48,036 nt of DNA, from assembly GCA_007132715.1 (NCBI GenBank), contig SLOE01000074.1:1-48036 (forward strand). The letters are read 5' to 3'. Below the pieces are notes generated by a model that had not been told where the DNA came from, did no database searches, and was given only the letters and a program-made list of their open reading frames with translations. This DNA is from Bacteroidales bacterium (GTDB lineage Bacteria > Bacteroidota > Bacteroidia > Bacteroidales > PUMT01). Of this stretch, positions 8,528 to 17,221 are shown one piece after another. Positions within the stretch are counted from its first letter, which is position 1. Every line of letters begins with the position of its first letter. Position numbers and translations under genes: made by a program.

Positions 8528-9475
8528 TCAGTGTCTTTTGGATATGAAGTACTTGACCCTCTGATAAGTGGAAACGTGCCTGTTCACCTTCTTTTCGTAG
8601 AGGTCGTTCATGGTAATCATGATGCCGGTCTCTTCAACGCCGCCAAAGCTCTCATTTATAACTGTCCCGAATACCTTCATTGACGGGGAGAGGTTCATAT
8701 ATGCATTTATAAGGGGCGGAATGACCTCAGAATGACTTCTCACATACTGGGAAAGTTTTTTGTAATCTTCTGCATAATCCTTACCGTTTAATGACTTTTC
8801 CAGCGTGGTAATATCCATATTAAGATCCAGGGGATCTTTGGGTCTTACAAGTTCATCAGCATCAGGGAAATATTTTTGCAGGAAAAAAAGTATCAGGTTT
8901 CTTGCTTCCTGGTTAAAACGGCTGTACATGGTTACCTTGCCGAAAAAATATTTCATTTTCGGGTTATCAACCATAATTGCACCAAGCCCGTCCCACAGGT
9001 TGTCAAGTGCAAACAGCCCTTTTCTTGCCCTGGCGGTGGACTGGTAAGCGGGTTGCACAAATGACCGGCCAAGCTCTATAAGGTAAGGAAGATAGTCCGA
9101 TACAAACCTGTCGGAAAACCTGAAGAGTCTGGAGGTAGCAAACCTTTCGCTGTTCACGGGCTTGTCAGCCGGAGGAATGTAGAACCTGTAGCCGCCGAGT
9201 ATTTCCCTGTGTTTTGGGTCCCATACGATCAATTGCTTGTAAGGCTCATCAGAGGTGTCAAAATCATCAAGGTCTGTTTTTTTACCTGTACCACCTCCGG
9301 CCCGCCTGAAGCTCAATTCCCTCAATCTGCCAATTTCGGTCAGAATGTTGGGTGAATCGATATGATCGACAATGTACAGTTCGTTACCCGCATTGTTTGT
9401 TTCCCTCACGAACTTCGAAGGAGTCAACTCTTGCTCGATCTTGTCGGGACTTACCGGAGCTATGATAGGTTCCAT
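8528..9475 (-). CDS. GNAT-type N-acyltransferase, GlsB-like (glycine lipid synthesis)
   Basis: A 315-residue GNAT-fold acyltransferase of the OlsB/hemolysin-like family. Recognisable parts are LRELSFRRAGGGTGKKTDLDDFD, the GGYRFY strand, LPYLIELGRSFVQPAYQ, and the following LDNLWDGLGAIM. These match the family that makes N-acyl amino acids from acyl-ACP. In Bacteroides, glsB makes N-acyl glycine (commendamide) and glsA adds the second, O-linked acyl chain. Here a PlsC-like gene lies immediately upstream on the same strand, the same pairing. I infer glycine or related aminolipid synthesis; ornithine lipid is an alternative. It has its own promoter-like sequence (9536-9561). Confidence 0.75.
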   Translation of the reverse strand: MEPIIAPVSPDKIEQELTPSKFVRETNNAGNELYIVDHIDSPNILTEIGRLRELSFRRAGGGTGKKTDLDDFDTSDEPYKQLIVWDPKHREILGGYRFYIPPADKPVNSERFATSRLFRFSDRFVSDYLPYLIELGRSFVQPAYQSTARARKGLFALDNLWDGLGAIMVDNPKMKYFFGKVTMYSRFNQEARNLILFFLQKYFPDADELVRPKDPLDLNMDITTLEKSLNGKDYAEDYKKLSQYVRSHSEVIPPLINAYMNLSPSMKVFGTVINESFGGVEETGIMITMNDLYEKKVNRHVSTYQRVKYFISKRH

Positions 9476-9535
9476 ATAAGAAACAAAGGTTAGAATTCTC
9501 CCGGTTAATTACTAAACCAAAAAACATGCCTGCAC

Positions 9536-9561
9536 CGGACTGCTAAAATAATACTTTTTTC
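9536..9561 (-). promoter_or_regulatory. candidate promoter of the glsB-like gene, resembling the rRNA promoter
   Basis: Read on the minus strand, these 26 bases match the rRNA P1 core at 47651-47676 at 24 positions. The -7 element is TATTTTAG (9550-9543), followed by GCAGTCCG as in the rRNA promoter. It lies about 60-85 bases before the ATG. Confidence 0.5.
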
Positions 9562-9599
9562 GAACGACTGCTGCAAAACATTCGAATAATTTGCACAGG

Positions 9600-10436
9600 T
9601 CATTTTTCTGCAAGCCGATAGACCTCTTTTCTTACTTCTCCCGCCCACTCCGCAAGAGACCTGGATTTATCAAATCTTTCCCACGGTATCGGGTTACCAA
9701 TCGTAACACTTATTTTTTGACCGCTCTGACTGAACATTTCGTCAGGAAGGTAGAACATTTCAATGTTAGCCTTGATACCCATAGCTTTGCGAACATTGGC
9801 AAGGCGGTAGAAGAATTTTGAATTTTTACCTTCAAAATGGACCGGAACAATATCGCGCTTGTGATCAACGGCCTTTTTTATGAAATTCTTTTTCCATTCG
9901 AGGTCGGTTATAATCCTGCCCTGCTTCCTTGAGCAGATCCCTGCCGGGAAATAGAGCACCTGGTAATCAGATCTGTATAGCTCTTCAATTCTTCTTGCAT
10001 ATTCGGTGGATTGGCGTCCGTGCTTGTTTACAGGTACGAATACCGGTTCAAGATTTCGCAGGTTAAGAAGCAGGTCATTAACTATGAATTTGACTTTTGT
10101 ATGGTGTCTTCCTATTATGTCGAGGAATATCATTCCGTCAAGTCCCCCTAGCGGGTGATTGGAAACAAAAATGTTTCTTCCGCCTCGCGGGATGTTCTCC
10201 TCTCCCCTTACAGCATAATCTATGCCCATGCGTTCCAGGATAACCCTGATAAAATCAAGGCCGTATTCATCTTTGTAGTTTTCCAGGGCCTCATTTATCT
10301 TATCCTGGTGTATCGTACGTTTGATATATCCCAGGATAAAACCCGGAAGTAATCTGTATAATCGCGGGTTCTTGTTCCTGAAGATCTCGTCAACATCAAT
10401 TTTGACGGGTTCCGGTACTTTTTTCTCTTCGGTCAT
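9600..10436 (-). CDS. PlsC-like O-acyltransferase, GlsA-like
   Basis: A 278-residue membrane-associated acyltransferase of the lysophospholipid acyltransferase (PlsC) family. The catalytic HxxxxD motif appears as NHPLGGLD, near residue 92. It is followed by the substrate-binding part VPVNKHGR, the YFPAGICSRK block equivalent to the FPEG motif, and a final VPVHFEGKNS. It is directly upstream of the GNAT acyltransferase on the same strand (124 bases apart). This arrangement is that of glsA and glsB in Bacteroides, where GlsA adds the O-linked fatty acid to N-acyl glycine. The function is inferred from family and neighbour; a general phospholipid acyltransferase remains possible. Confidence 0.75.
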   Translation of the reverse strand: MTEEKKVPEPVKIDVDEIFRNKNPRLYRLLPGFILGYIKRTIHQDKINEALENYKDEYGLDFIRVILERMGIDYAVRGEENIPRGGRNIFVSNHPLGGLDGMIFLDIIGRHHTKVKFIVNDLLLNLRNLEPVFVPVNKHGRQSTEYARRIEELYRSDYQVLYFPAGICSRKQGRIITDLEWKKNFIKKAVDHKRDIVPVHFEGKNSKFFYRLANVRKAMGIKANIEMFYLPDEMFSQSGQKISVTIGNPIPWERFDKSRSLAEWAGEVRKEVYRLAEK

Positions 10437-10479
10437 CGGTATAGTAAGTAGTGCTTTGTAAATGTAAATTTAGCAAGAA

Positions 10480-10498
10480 TTGATAAAAAAGTTATCAA
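10480..10498. promoter_or_regulatory. palindromic operator candidate between glsA-like gene and mraZ
   Basis: TTGATAA (10480-10486), five bases, TTATCAA (10492-10498): a perfect 7+7 inverted repeat in the 139-bp region between divergent genes. No T-run follows, so a protein-binding site is more likely than a terminator. Confidence 0.4.
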
Positions 10499-10501
10499 CA
10501 A

Positions 10502-10545
10502 AGTGGCGAAAAATGGAGTAAAGTGGGTGGAAGTGGATATTTTTT
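10502..10545 (+). promoter_or_regulatory. MraZ-box array and probable core promoter of the dcw cluster
   Basis: Four direct repeats of the form A(G/A)TGG lie at 10502, 10512, 10522 and 10532, spaced exactly 10 bp, each preceded by A. In studied bacteria MraZ binds direct repeats with a TGGG core at a 10-bp period ahead of its own gene. A -7-like TATTTTTT (10538-10545) follows at once, and the TGG of the second repeat stands 21 bases upstream where a -33 element would be. Binding would therefore cover the core promoter, fitting autorepression. Confidence 0.7.
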
Positions 10546-10575
10546 GTTTATTTTTACCTATTCAAAGCAATTTGT

Positions 10576-11037
10576 ATGGCAACATTCATTGGCGATTACA
10601 CGTGCAGGGTCGATGCAAAGGGCAGGGTGATAATGCCTGCGGCATTCAAGAAACAAATGCCTCCTGCGACCACTGACAGGTTTGTGGTCAAGAAAGATGT
10701 GTTTGAACAATGCCTTGTATTGTTCCCGATGGATGAGTGGGACCGGCAAAACTCGATAATACGTTCGAAAATAAATCCTTACAACAGGGAGCACAGCCAG
10801 TTCCTTAGAGGGTTCTACAAAGGCACTGCTGAGGTAGTTCTTGATGCCAGCAACAGGTTGCTTATACCGAGAAGGCTTCTGGATCTGGTAGAGATCGAAA
10901 GCGAAGCTGTGCTTGCCGGACAGGATGGTAAGATAGAGATCTGGAGCAAGGACTTTTATGATAAACAGGCGGGTGAGGCTGATGATTTTGCCGTGCTTGC
11001 AGAAAAAATTATGGGTGAATCTGAAAGTAGTGCATAA
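10576..11037 (+). CDS. mraZ: transcriptional regulator / division protein MraZ
   Basis: A 153-residue protein with two tandem AbrB-like MraZ domains. Each carries the DxxxR DNA-contact motif: DAKGR in the first (about residues 14-18) and DASNR in the second (about 94-98). MraZ forms a ring and binds repeats upstream of its own operon; in E. coli it represses the dcw genes. The array of four repeats just upstream fits this. It is the first gene of the cluster and ends three bases before rsmH. Confidence 0.95.
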   Translation: MATFIGDYTCRVDAKGRVIMPAAFKKQMPPATTDRFVVKKDVFEQCLVLFPMDEWDRQNSIIRSKINPYNREHSQFLRGFYKGTAEVVLDASNRLLIPRRLLDLVEIESEAVLAGQDGKIEIWSKDFYDKQAGEADDFAVLAEKIMGESESSA

Positions 11038-11040
11038 GCC

Positions 11041-11943
11041 ATGGTTTACCATAAACCTGTTCTTCTGAAAGAGAGCGTTGACGGACTGAATATCTGTCAG
11101 GGAGGCACTTATGTCGATCTTACTTTCGGTGGTGGCGGACATTCAAGGGAAATTCTTTCACGTCTGGACAAAGGCAGGCTGATCGCCTTCGATCAGGACG
11201 CCGATGCTGAGGAGGCGTCGCGAAAGATAACCGACAGCCGGTTTGTGTTTATCAGGAGTAACTTCAGGTTTTTCAGGAATTTTCTGCGGTATCACAAGGT
11301 AAACATGGTTGACGGCATACTGGCCGACCTTGGAGTTTCCTCCCACCATCTTGATGATCCCGAACGTGGTTTTTCATTCAGGTCAGGCAACCGACCCGAT
11401 ATGCGCATGAACCGGGATGCCCGGGTTACGGCTGCTGATATTCTTAATGAATACAGCCAGGATGATATCGAAAGGATCCTTAGGGATTACGGAGAGGTTC
11501 CGGGAGCAAACAGGGTAGCCCGGGCAATTGTTCAGAACCGGGGAGAGAATAAGTATTCGGATATGGAAAGCCTGATCGGGGTAGTCTCGGGTTTTGCCCC
11601 GCAACGTCAGGAGAGCAAATACCTTGCAAGGATTTTCCAGGCGCTGAGGATAGAGGTGAACAATGAACTGGAGGTGCTCCGGCAGATGCTCCTGCAGGTG
11701 CTTCTCAGTTTAAGCAAGGGTGGCAGACTGGTGGTGATATCCTACCATTCACTGGAAGACAGAATGGTTAAAAACTTCATGCGCACCGGAAAACCGGAAG
11801 GCAGCCTTGACAAGGACTTTTTCGGCAACCCCCTGGTACCTTTCAGGCTTGTAACAAGAAAAGTCATAGTTGCAGGTGATACCGAGATCAGGGCCAACAG
11901 CCGTGCAAGGAGTGCGCGCTTAAGAATAGCCGAACGTAGTTAA
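11041..11943 (+). CDS. rsmH: 16S rRNA (cytosine1402-N4)-methyltransferase RsmH (MraW)
   Basis: A 300-residue SAM-dependent methyltransferase that N4-methylates C1402 in the decoding centre of 16S rRNA. The start MVYHKPVLLKESVDGL is typical. The SAM-binding glycine loop YVDLTFGGGGHSREIL lies near residues 26-41. LADLGVSSHHLDDPERGFSF and the late VISYHSLEDRMVKNF are hallmark motifs. It is the second dcw gene, three bases after mraZ and one base before ftsL. Confidence 0.97.
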   Translation: MVYHKPVLLKESVDGLNICQGGTYVDLTFGGGGHSREILSRLDKGRLIAFDQDADAEEASRKITDSRFVFIRSNFRFFRNFLRYHKVNMVDGILADLGVSSHHLDDPERGFSFRSGNRPDMRMNRDARVTAADILNEYSQDDIERILRDYGEVPGANRVARAIVQNRGENKYSDMESLIGVVSGFAPQRQESKYLARIFQALRIEVNNELEVLRQMLLQVLLSLSKGGRLVVISYHSLEDRMVKNFMRTGKPEGSLDKDFFGNPLVPFRLVTRKVIVAGDTEIRANSRARSARLRIAERS

Positions 11944-11944
11944 T

Positions 11945-12346
11945 ATGAACCAGTATATGGAGGGCATGGAAAAAGGCAGGGAGTTTATCGATGAGAAGCC
12001 GGAGAAAAAGAAAGAACCGGCAGCAGGTTCCGTCAGAGATTTTATCGATGGGAGTGTGCTGACCAGGGACTTTGTAATGAGGCAGCTACCTTTCATTATC
12101 TTCCTGGCTGTGCTTGCGATATTTTATATAGGCAACCGTTATCATGCAGAGAAACTCGTCAGGAGGAGCGGTGAGCTTCAGTCTGAGCTAAAGGAACTCA
12201 GGGCAGAAGCAATAACAGTATCGGCCGAGCTTATGCATCTGAGCCGGCAGTCGGAGGTTCTCAAGCTTCTGGAAAAAAGGAATCTTGACCTGTCTGCATC
12301 TCTCGAACCTCCGAAGAAAATTGTGGTCGGACGAAAACGCAGATAA
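11945..12346 (+). CDS. ftsL: cell division protein FtsL (Bacteroidetes type)
   Basis: A 133-residue bitopic membrane protein. It has a charged cytoplasmic N-terminus (about 1-48), one transmembrane helix (about 49-66, LPFIIFLAVLAIFYI), then a periplasmic coiled coil (about 70-115) with heptad leucines, as in FtsL. Position between rsmH and ftsI supports the call, since FtsL sequence is poorly conserved. FtsL joins FtsQ (and FtsB where present) to activate FtsW-FtsI. The cytoplasmic part is longer than in E. coli, as usual in this phylum. Confidence 0.85.
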   Translation: MNQYMEGMEKGREFIDEKPEKKKEPAAGSVRDFIDGSVLTRDFVMRQLPFIIFLAVLAIFYIGNRYHAEKLVRRSGELQSELKELRAEAITVSAELMHLSRQSEVLKLLEKRNLDLSASLEPPKKIVVGRKRR

Positions 12347-12349
12347 GAA

Positions 12350-14470
12350 ATGTCAGTAAAGAAGGACATATTGTGGAGAGTAGCGCTGGTCTATTTCGGT
12401 ATTATCCTGTTTGCTGTTGTTGTCGCAGGAAAAACCATGTATATACAATTTGCAGAGGGAAGCATGTGGCAGGAAATGGCAAGCCGCATGACGATAAGGG
12501 ATATAACAATTGAACCCAACAGAGGTGATATATATGCTTCCGGAAACCGTCTGCTTGCAACTTCAATGCCCTACTACGAGGTAAGGATGGATCTGAGGGC
12601 TGCCGGAATGACAGAAAGGATCTTCAATGAGAATATTGATTCTCTTTGTTTTGCCCTGGCCGGTATGTTCGAAGGGAAAAGTGCGGCCGCATGGAGGGCT
12701 GAACTTATCAGGGCGCGTCAGGAGTGGAAAAGATTCCACCTGATAGGGCGCAGGGTCTCATTTGACCAGCTCAGGGAGATCAGGCGTTTTCCTCTTTTCA
12801 GGCTGGGCCAGAATACCGGCGGTTTAATCGTTATTCAGGACAATCAGCGATTTCAGCCGCACGGGAATCTTGCATCAAGAACAATAGGATATACCACAAA
12901 AGGCGAATCGGGCAATATAGTCGGTATAGAAGGTGCGTATGACATTCAGCTCAGTGGGGTGGAAGGGCTTAAGCTTATGCAGAGGATATCGGGCAATGCC
13001 TGGATGCCGCTTAATGACAGGAATGAAGTTGAACCGCGCCACGGTCTGGATGTTGTCACGACTATAGATATAGATATCCAGGATGTTGCTACGAATGCAC
13101 TGCTAAGGCAACTGATAGCACACAGGGCAAATCACGGTACAGCTATCCTGATGGAGGTGCAGACAGGTGAGATAAAGGCCATTGCAAACCTCGAAAGAAA
13201 CAGCCGGGGAGGTTATTCGGAAACATATAACTATGCACTTGGTGAAAGTACGGAACCGGGATCCACATTTAAACTCATGTCTCTGCTGGTGGCGCTTGAA
13301 GATGGGTATATTAAGCTGGAAGACAGTATAGATACCGGATCGGGAGAGATATATTTTTATGACCAGAGAATTGCCGATTCAAGGCGGGACGGCCACGGTA
13401 GAATAACCGTGCAGGAGGTCTTTGAGCTCTCGTCAAACGTTGGTGTGGCAAAGCTCATAGACCGGTTTTACAGGGGCAGGGAGCAGGAATTCATTAACAA
13501 GCTGTACCGGATGAACCTTAACCAGAAAACGGGAGTGGAGATACGGGGCGAGGGCAGGCCGGAGATAAAACATCCGGGTGACAGGTTGTGGTCGGGTATC
13601 TCATTGCCAATGATGTCTATAGGTTACGAGGTCAGGATGACTCCCTTGCAGATTCTGACCTTTTACAATGCAATAGCCAATGAAGGCAGAATGGTCAGGC
13701 CAAAGTTTGTGAGTGAACTCAGGTATCATGGCAATACAGTGGAGGTTTTTCCCACAAGGGTCATCAACCCGTCAATAAGTTCTCCCAGGGCGATACGAAG
13801 CGCCAGGAAAATGCTTGAAGGAGTCGTTGAATCGGGTACCGCGATTAACCTCAGGAATGCTAACTACAGGATTGCGGGTAAAACAGGTACAGCACAGATC
13901 GCTAATGAGAAGTACGGATATATAATGGATTCCAGGGTGAGTCACCAGGCCTCGTTTGTAGGTTATTTTCCCGCCGACAACCCCAGGTACTCGTGCATTG
14001 TGGTGGTGAACTCGCCTTCCAACAATGTGTATTACGGGAACCTGGTGGCCGGCCCGGTGTTCAGGGAGATCGCCGATAAGGTTTATTCTACCAGCCTTGA
14101 TATGCATGAGCCGCTGGTTGCCAGAAGGTCGGTTGATCACGACCCCCCGTTTTCGAAGTCGGGTAATTTAAATGATCTTGAGACCGTATTTGCATATTTC
14201 GGGATCCCTGCCCTGAAAAACGGAGAGCCTGCCGAGTGGGTTACTACAACCAGGAGGGATTCCTTTGTTGAATTGAGGGGCAGGACCATTGTTGATGAAT
14301 ATGTTCCGAACGTGGTAGATATGACACTGAGTGATGCCCTCTACCTGCTTGAGAACAGGGGGCTGGTAGTTGATGCCAGGGGCCGGGGCAAGGTCAATTC
14401 ACAGTCCCTTGTGCCTGGATCGCTTGCAACACCCGGCCGGAGAATAATGCTGGAAATGAGTATAAACTAA
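12350..14470 (+). CDS. ftsI: septal peptidoglycan transpeptidase FtsI (class B PBP with PASTA domain)
   Basis: A 706-residue class B penicillin-binding protein that cross-links septal peptidoglycan. There is a short cytoplasmic N-terminus, one transmembrane helix (about 9-28), and the dimerisation/pedestal domain with RGDIYASGNRLLATS. The transpeptidase follows, with active-site S305-T-F-K308, S361-S-N363 and K511-T-G513. A single PASTA domain forms the C-terminus (about 645-706, from VPNVVDMTLSDALYLLENRG). The PASTA domain distinguishes it from E. coli FtsI and is common in Bacteroidetes. It starts three bases after ftsL. Confidence 0.95.
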   Translation: MSVKKDILWRVALVYFGIILFAVVVAGKTMYIQFAEGSMWQEMASRMTIRDITIEPNRGDIYASGNRLLATSMPYYEVRMDLRAAGMTERIFNENIDSLCFALAGMFEGKSAAAWRAELIRARQEWKRFHLIGRRVSFDQLREIRRFPLFRLGQNTGGLIVIQDNQRFQPHGNLASRTIGYTTKGESGNIVGIEGAYDIQLSGVEGLKLMQRISGNAWMPLNDRNEVEPRHGLDVVTTIDIDIQDVATNALLRQLIAHRANHGTAILMEVQTGEIKAIANLERNSRGGYSETYNYALGESTEPGSTFKLMSLLVALEDGYIKLEDSIDTGSGEIYFYDQRIADSRRDGHGRITVQEVFELSSNVGVAKLIDRFYRGREQEFINKLYRMNLNQKTGVEIRGEGRPEIKHPGDRLWSGISLPMMSIGYEVRMTPLQILTFYNAIANEGRMVRPKFVSELRYHGNTVEVFPTRVINPSISSPRAIRSARKMLEGVVESGTAINLRNANYRIAGKTGTAQIANEKYGYIMDSRVSHQASFVGYFPADNPRYSCIVVVNSPSNNVYYGNLVAGPVFREIADKVYSTSLDMHEPLVARRSVDHDPPFSKSGNLNDLETVFAYFGIPALKNGEPAEWVTTTRRDSFVELRGRTIVDEYVPNVVDMTLSDALYLLENRGLVVDARGRGKVNSQSLVPGSLATPGRRIMLEMSIN

Positions 14471-14483
14471 TATAGAATACCTG

Positions 14484-15956
14484 GTGGTGAAAAAGCTTGA
14501 ATATCTGCTTGATGATGTTGGTGTTACCTGTGTAAAGGGAGATACCGGACTGGATGCCGGCAGCCTGGAGTTTGATTCCCGCAGGGTGACAGAGGGCAGC
14601 ATATATTTTGCCATCAGGGGAACCGGCCAGGACGGACATTCATTTATTGAAAGTGCCGTATCAAATGGAGCTGCTGCTGTTATTTGTGAGACAATGCCCG
14701 CGAACCTCAGGGAAGAAGTCTGTTATGTACAGGTAGCCGACAGTGCATCTGCTTTGGGGATTATGGCCTCAGCCATGTTTGACCATCCTTCGCGCAGGAT
14801 AAAACTGACAGGGGTTACTGGGACTAACGGGAAAACAACTACTGCCACCCTCCTGTTCAGGCTGTTCACTGCAATGGGGAACCGGGCCGGGCTGATATCG
14901 ACGGTCGGTCATATTGTTGGGGAAGAGAAAATCCAGGCTACCCATACGACTCCCGATCCGGTAACAATTAACCGTCTTTTGAGCGGGATGGAAAGGGCCG
15001 GTTGTGAATACTGTTTTATGGAGGTCAGCAGCCACGCTATTGTCCAGCAGCGGATAGGGGGACTTCATTTTGCCGGCGGTATTTTCACCAATATCAGCCA
15101 TGACCACCTTGATTATCACGGATCATATAATGAGTATCTGAAGGCTAAAAAGCGGTTTTTCGATACACTTCAGGGAGATGCTTTTGCACTAGTCAACAAA
15201 GATGACAGGAACTCGGGGTTCATGGTACAGAATACCGGGGCCATGGTGAAAAGCTTTGGAATGAAGTCAATGGCTGATTTCCGGGGCAGCATTGTTGAGA
15301 AGGATCAGGCCGGGATGCTGCTTGATATTAATGGCAGCCAGGTATGGGTTAATTTTATTGGTGCATTCAATGCATCCAATATACTGGCCGTATATGCCGG
15401 CGGCGTCCTTCTGGGAGCCGATGCCGGCGAGGTTTTGAGGGTTATCAGCACACTTACCCCGGTTGAGGGCAGGTTTGAGACAATAAGGTCGGCTGATGGC
15501 ATAACGGCAATTGTCGATTATGCCCATACACCCGATGCGCTTGAGAATGTAGTCAGGGCCATAAAGCAGATGCTTGGAGGCAGGTCCCGGCTGATAACGG
15601 TGACCGGGGCCGGCGGGGACAGGGACAGGGGGAAAAGGCCGGTAATGGCAGCTATTGCTGCCGCAAACAGCAGTAAGGTCATTCTCACGTCCGATAACCC
15701 GCGTTCTGAAGATCCGGATGAAATAATAAATGAGATGCTTACAGGTATTGAGGAAGGCGAAAGAGACAAAGTGCTGTGTATCAGCAACAGGAAAGAGGCT
15801 ATAAGGGTAGCCTGCTCAATTGCCGGAAAAGGTGATTTTGTGCTTGTTGCCGGTAAAGGTCATGAAACATACCAGGAGATCGCAGGAGTGAGGCACCATT
15901 TTGACGACAGGGAGGTTGTCAGGTCGGCGTTTAACCTTAATAAAACAACGGGATAA
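14484..15956 (+). CDS. murE: UDP-MurNAc-tripeptide synthetase MurE (meso-diaminopimelate type)
   Basis: A 490-residue Mur ligase that adds the third residue to UDP-MurNAc-L-Ala-D-Glu. The ATP loop [14 protein letters not shown] is near residues 108-121, and HTTPDP and the SSHA motif follow. DNPR at about 404-407 is the signature for meso-diaminopimelate rather than lysine. No ATG is available near the start: two consecutive GTG codons (14484 and 14487) are the candidates, both fitting the N-terminus [11 protein letters not shown]. The stop overlaps the mraY start by one base. Confidence 0.96.
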   Translation: MVKKLEYLLDDVGVTCVKGDTGLDAGSLEFDSRRVTEGSIYFAIRGTGQDGHSFIESAVSNGAAAVICETMPANLREEVCYVQVADSASALGIMASAMFDHPSRRIKLTGVTGTNGKTTTATLLFRLFTAMGNRAGLISTVGHIVGEEKIQATHTTPDPVTINRLLSGMERAGCEYCFMEVSSHAIVQQRIGGLHFAGGIFTNISHDHLDYHGSYNEYLKAKKRFFDTLQGDAFALVNKDDRNSGFMVQNTGAMVKSFGMKSMADFRGSIVEKDQAGMLLDINGSQVWVNFIGAFNASNILAVYAGGVLLGADAGEVLRVISTLTPVEGRFETIRSADGITAIVDYAHTPDALENVVRAIKQMLGGRSRLITVTGAGGDRDRGKRPVMAAIAAANSSKVILTSDNPRSEDPDEIINEMLTGIEEGERDKVLCISNRKEAIRVACSIAGKGDFVLVAGKGHETYQEIAGVRHHFDDREVVRSAFNLNKTTG

Positions 15957-17206
15957 TGCTATACTATCTTTTTGACTGGTTGCAGGATATAGATTTCCCA
16001 GGTGCGGGTGTGTTCTATTATATCTCATTCCGGGCCTCGATGGCGAGCATCCTCTCGCTGGTCATATCACTGCTTTTCGGCAGAAAGATAATAGAGGTCC
16101 TGCGGAAAAAGCAGATAGGTGAAACAGTGCGTGACCTTGGTATTGAAGGGCAACTGGAGAAAAAGGGCACCCCGACGATGGGCGGATTGATAATCCTGCT
16201 GTCAATCATAGTACCCACTCTCCTTTTCGGGAACCTGCAAAACATATATATCATACTGATGCTGTTTACTACCGTATGGCTTGGTATGGTTGGCTTTGCC
16301 GACGATTATATCAAGGTTTTCAAAAAGGACAAGGCCGGTCTGAGCGGAAGGGTAAAGATACTTGGGCAGGTGGTGCTCGGACTGATAGTAGGTGTGACAA
16401 TGCTTATTAACGAAGATATAATTGTAAGGGAGAAGGTGTTGAAGCCGGACCAGGAACTAAGGGTTGAAGCCGTGGAGGAAACAGGAATGCCTCCAAGGCC
16501 GCATGGTTTTGTTACTACCGATGTTAAGAATACCAAAACCACAATTCCTTTCCTGAAACAAAATGAATTTGACTATGCATACCTGATCTGGTTCCTTGGT
16601 GACAAGGCTGCAAAATGGAGCTGGCTGGTGTTCATACCTTGTATAATACTGATAGTCACAGCAGTGTCTAATGGGGCCAATATGACTGACGGACTGGACG
16701 GACTGGCAACGGGGCTTTCTGCAATAATCGGGACCACACTGGGTATCCTCGCGTACCTTTCGGGAAACATAATCTATTCAGATTATCTGAATATTATGTA
16801 CATCCCTTTTACCGGGGAGATGGTCATCTATATGGCTGCGTTTGTGGGGGCCGCCGTCGGCTTTTTGTGGTATAATTCTTTTCCGGCGCAGGTCTTTATG
16901 GGAGATACCGGGAGCCTGTCGATAGGGGGTATCATTGCCGTTTTTGCGATCCTGATACGCAAGGAGCTGCTTATTCCTGTCCTTTGCGGGATATTCTTTG
17001 TGGAGAGCCTTTCAGTAATTATCCAGGTAAGCTGGTTTAAATACACCAAAAGGAAATATGGTGAAGGCAGGCGGATTTTCAGGATGGCACCGCTTCATCA
17101 TCATTATCAGCTGAAAGGATATCCCGAACCTAAAATAGTCATGAGGTTTCTTATTGTCGGGATCTTACTGGCGGTTATATCGGTTGTAACACTTAAGATA
17201 AGGTAG
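15956..17206 (+). CDS. mraY: phospho-MurNAc-pentapeptide transferase MraY
   Basis: A 416-residue polytopic membrane enzyme that transfers phospho-MurNAc-pentapeptide to undecaprenyl phosphate, giving lipid I. Family motifs seen are [10 protein letters not shown], the first aspartate pair in [49 protein letters not shown] and the terminal [12 protein letters not shown]. It is longer than E. coli MraY because of a periplasmic insertion near residues 160-205, usual in Bacteroidetes. The start overlaps the murE stop by one base, implying translational coupling. Confidence 0.97.
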   Translation: MLYYLFDWLQDIDFPGAGVFYYISFRASMASILSLVISLLFGRKIIEVLRKKQIGETVRDLGIEGQLEKKGTPTMGGLIILLSIIVPTLLFGNLQNIYIILMLFTTVWLGMVGFADDYIKVFKKDKAGLSGRVKILGQVVLGLIVGVTMLINEDIIVREKVLKPDQELRVEAVEETGMPPRPHGFVTTDVKNTKTTIPFLKQNEFDYAYLIWFLGDKAAKWSWLVFIPCIILIVTAVSNGANMTDGLDGLATGLSAIIGTTLGILAYLSGNIIYSDYLNIMYIPFTGEMVIYMAAFVGAAVGFLWYNSFPAQVFMGDTGSLSIGGIIAVFAILIRKELLIPVLCGIFFVESLSVIIQVSWFKYTKRKYGEGRRIFRMAPLHHHYQLKGYPEPKIVMRFLIVGILLAVISVVTLKIR

Positions 17207-17221
17207 GATAAACTTTGACTG

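Noticed and set aside
10492-10500. DnaA-box-like TTATCAACA near mraZ, possible replication origin
   Set aside because: A single site with one mismatch; no cluster of boxes, no dnaA or other origin gene, and it forms part of a palindrome.
10558-11142. Long minus-strand open frame opposite mraZ and rsmH
   Set aside because: It is antisense to two clear genes and its start falls within rsmH.
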